The notes under the pieces were generated by a model. It did not search any database. It saw only the letters and a program-made list of their open reading frames with translations, and was not told the origin of the DNA. 30,692 nt of DNA from UBA9647 sp049522195 (GTDB taxonomy: Bacteria; Bacteroidota; Ignavibacteria; UBA10030), in the NCBI GenBank assembly GCA_049522195.1, contig JBEKOB010000047.1, positions 1 through 30,692 of the forward strand, read 5' to 3'. Both the position numbers and the translations under genes were made by a program. This document shows positions 30,584 to 30,692 of this stretch, one piece after another (positions within the stretch are counted from its first letter, which is position 1; every line of letters starts with the position of its first letter).

Positions 30584-30692
30584 CTCTTTCACTGCATCAA
30601 ACATTGCGACAACATTCTCCGGCGGGACGTCGGCAAGGATATTGTGGACTTGCTGAAAAACAAAACCGCCCCCCTGCTTGAGGATTTCGACC
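30575..30692 (-). CDS. URO-D family protein, C-terminal fragment (5' end outside window)
   Basis: 38 codons plus TGA stop at 30575-30577; the rest lies beyond the right edge. The visible residues, V-E-I-L-K-Q-G-G-G-F-V-F, then H-N-I-L-A-D-V-P-P-E-N-V-V-A-M, align directly with the C-terminus of the complete URO-D-family protein at 19496-20665 (V-E-I-F-K-P-G-G-G-Y-V-F, H-N-I-Q-P-G-V-P-P-Q-N-M-V-A-M). It is therefore a paralog. Its final Ile-Gly-stop is encoded by the repeat array, which suggests the array has moved into or replaced the original gene end. Confidence 0.85.
   Translation of the reverse strand, partial: VEILKQGGGFVFQQVHNILADVPPENVVAMFDAVKEIG

Overview
The window is about 30.7 kb of bacterial DNA, and every gene I can support lies on the minus strand, so transcription runs right to left. 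Two secreted proteins (4854-7577 and 23085-25256) end in type IX secretion (T9SS) C-terminal sorting domains with the N-x-PNPFNP signature. Paired outer-membrane-type lipoproteins are also present. Together these point to the Bacteroidota/Ignavibacteriota/Chlorobiota side of the tree, most likely an environmental Ignavibacteria-like lineage; this is inference, since no marker gene is present. I see no tRNA, rRNA, CRISPR array, transposase or phage gene. Both ends cut through a gene.

Layout in transcription order (right to left). (1) 30692-19496, a glycan/secretion and one-carbon-like block: the tail of a uroporphyrinogen-decarboxylase (URO-D) family protein, a ThyA-fold (thymidylate-synthase-like) protein, a secreted glycoside hydrolase family 2 enzyme, a lipoprotein with two carboxypeptidase-regulatory-like domains and a DNRLRE-like tail, a 13-repeat Ycf48/BNR propeller with a T9SS tail, two tandem DUF4249-like lipoproteins, and a second, complete URO-D-family protein. 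(2) 19503-16195: an EntS-like MFS exporter, a serine beta-lactamase-fold lipoprotein and a two-repeat protein of unknown function. (3) 16071-10271, a carboxylate/solute uptake block: L-lactate permease, SagB-type nitroreductase, a sodium:solute symporter and an MFS transporter. Between the last two lies the scar of a collapsed tandem duplication. (4) 10138-7759, a compact regulatory operon: ECF sigma factor, zinc-finger anti-sigma factor, membrane-anchored CnrX/Spy-like sensor and a Met-rich Spy-like periplasmic protein, closed by a clear intrinsic terminator. (5) 7577-1: a T9SS multidomain protein with a possible polysaccharide-deacetylase-like N-terminus, an alpha/beta hydrolase, a molybdopterin oxidoreductase with its fused FeS/membrane subunit, and the start of a five-bladed-propeller glycosidase-like lipoprotein.

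The most unusual feature is the non-coding DNA. At least seven intergenic stretches carry different short-word or palindromic repeats, and in two places such words appear to have become coding sequence: the signal peptide of one lipoprotein, and the linker of a T9SS domain. The strongest candidates for a little-described biological system are the sigma/anti-sigma/sensor/Met-rich-protein operon, and the array in which two URO-D homologs bracket a ThyA-like enzyme and glycan-handling proteins.
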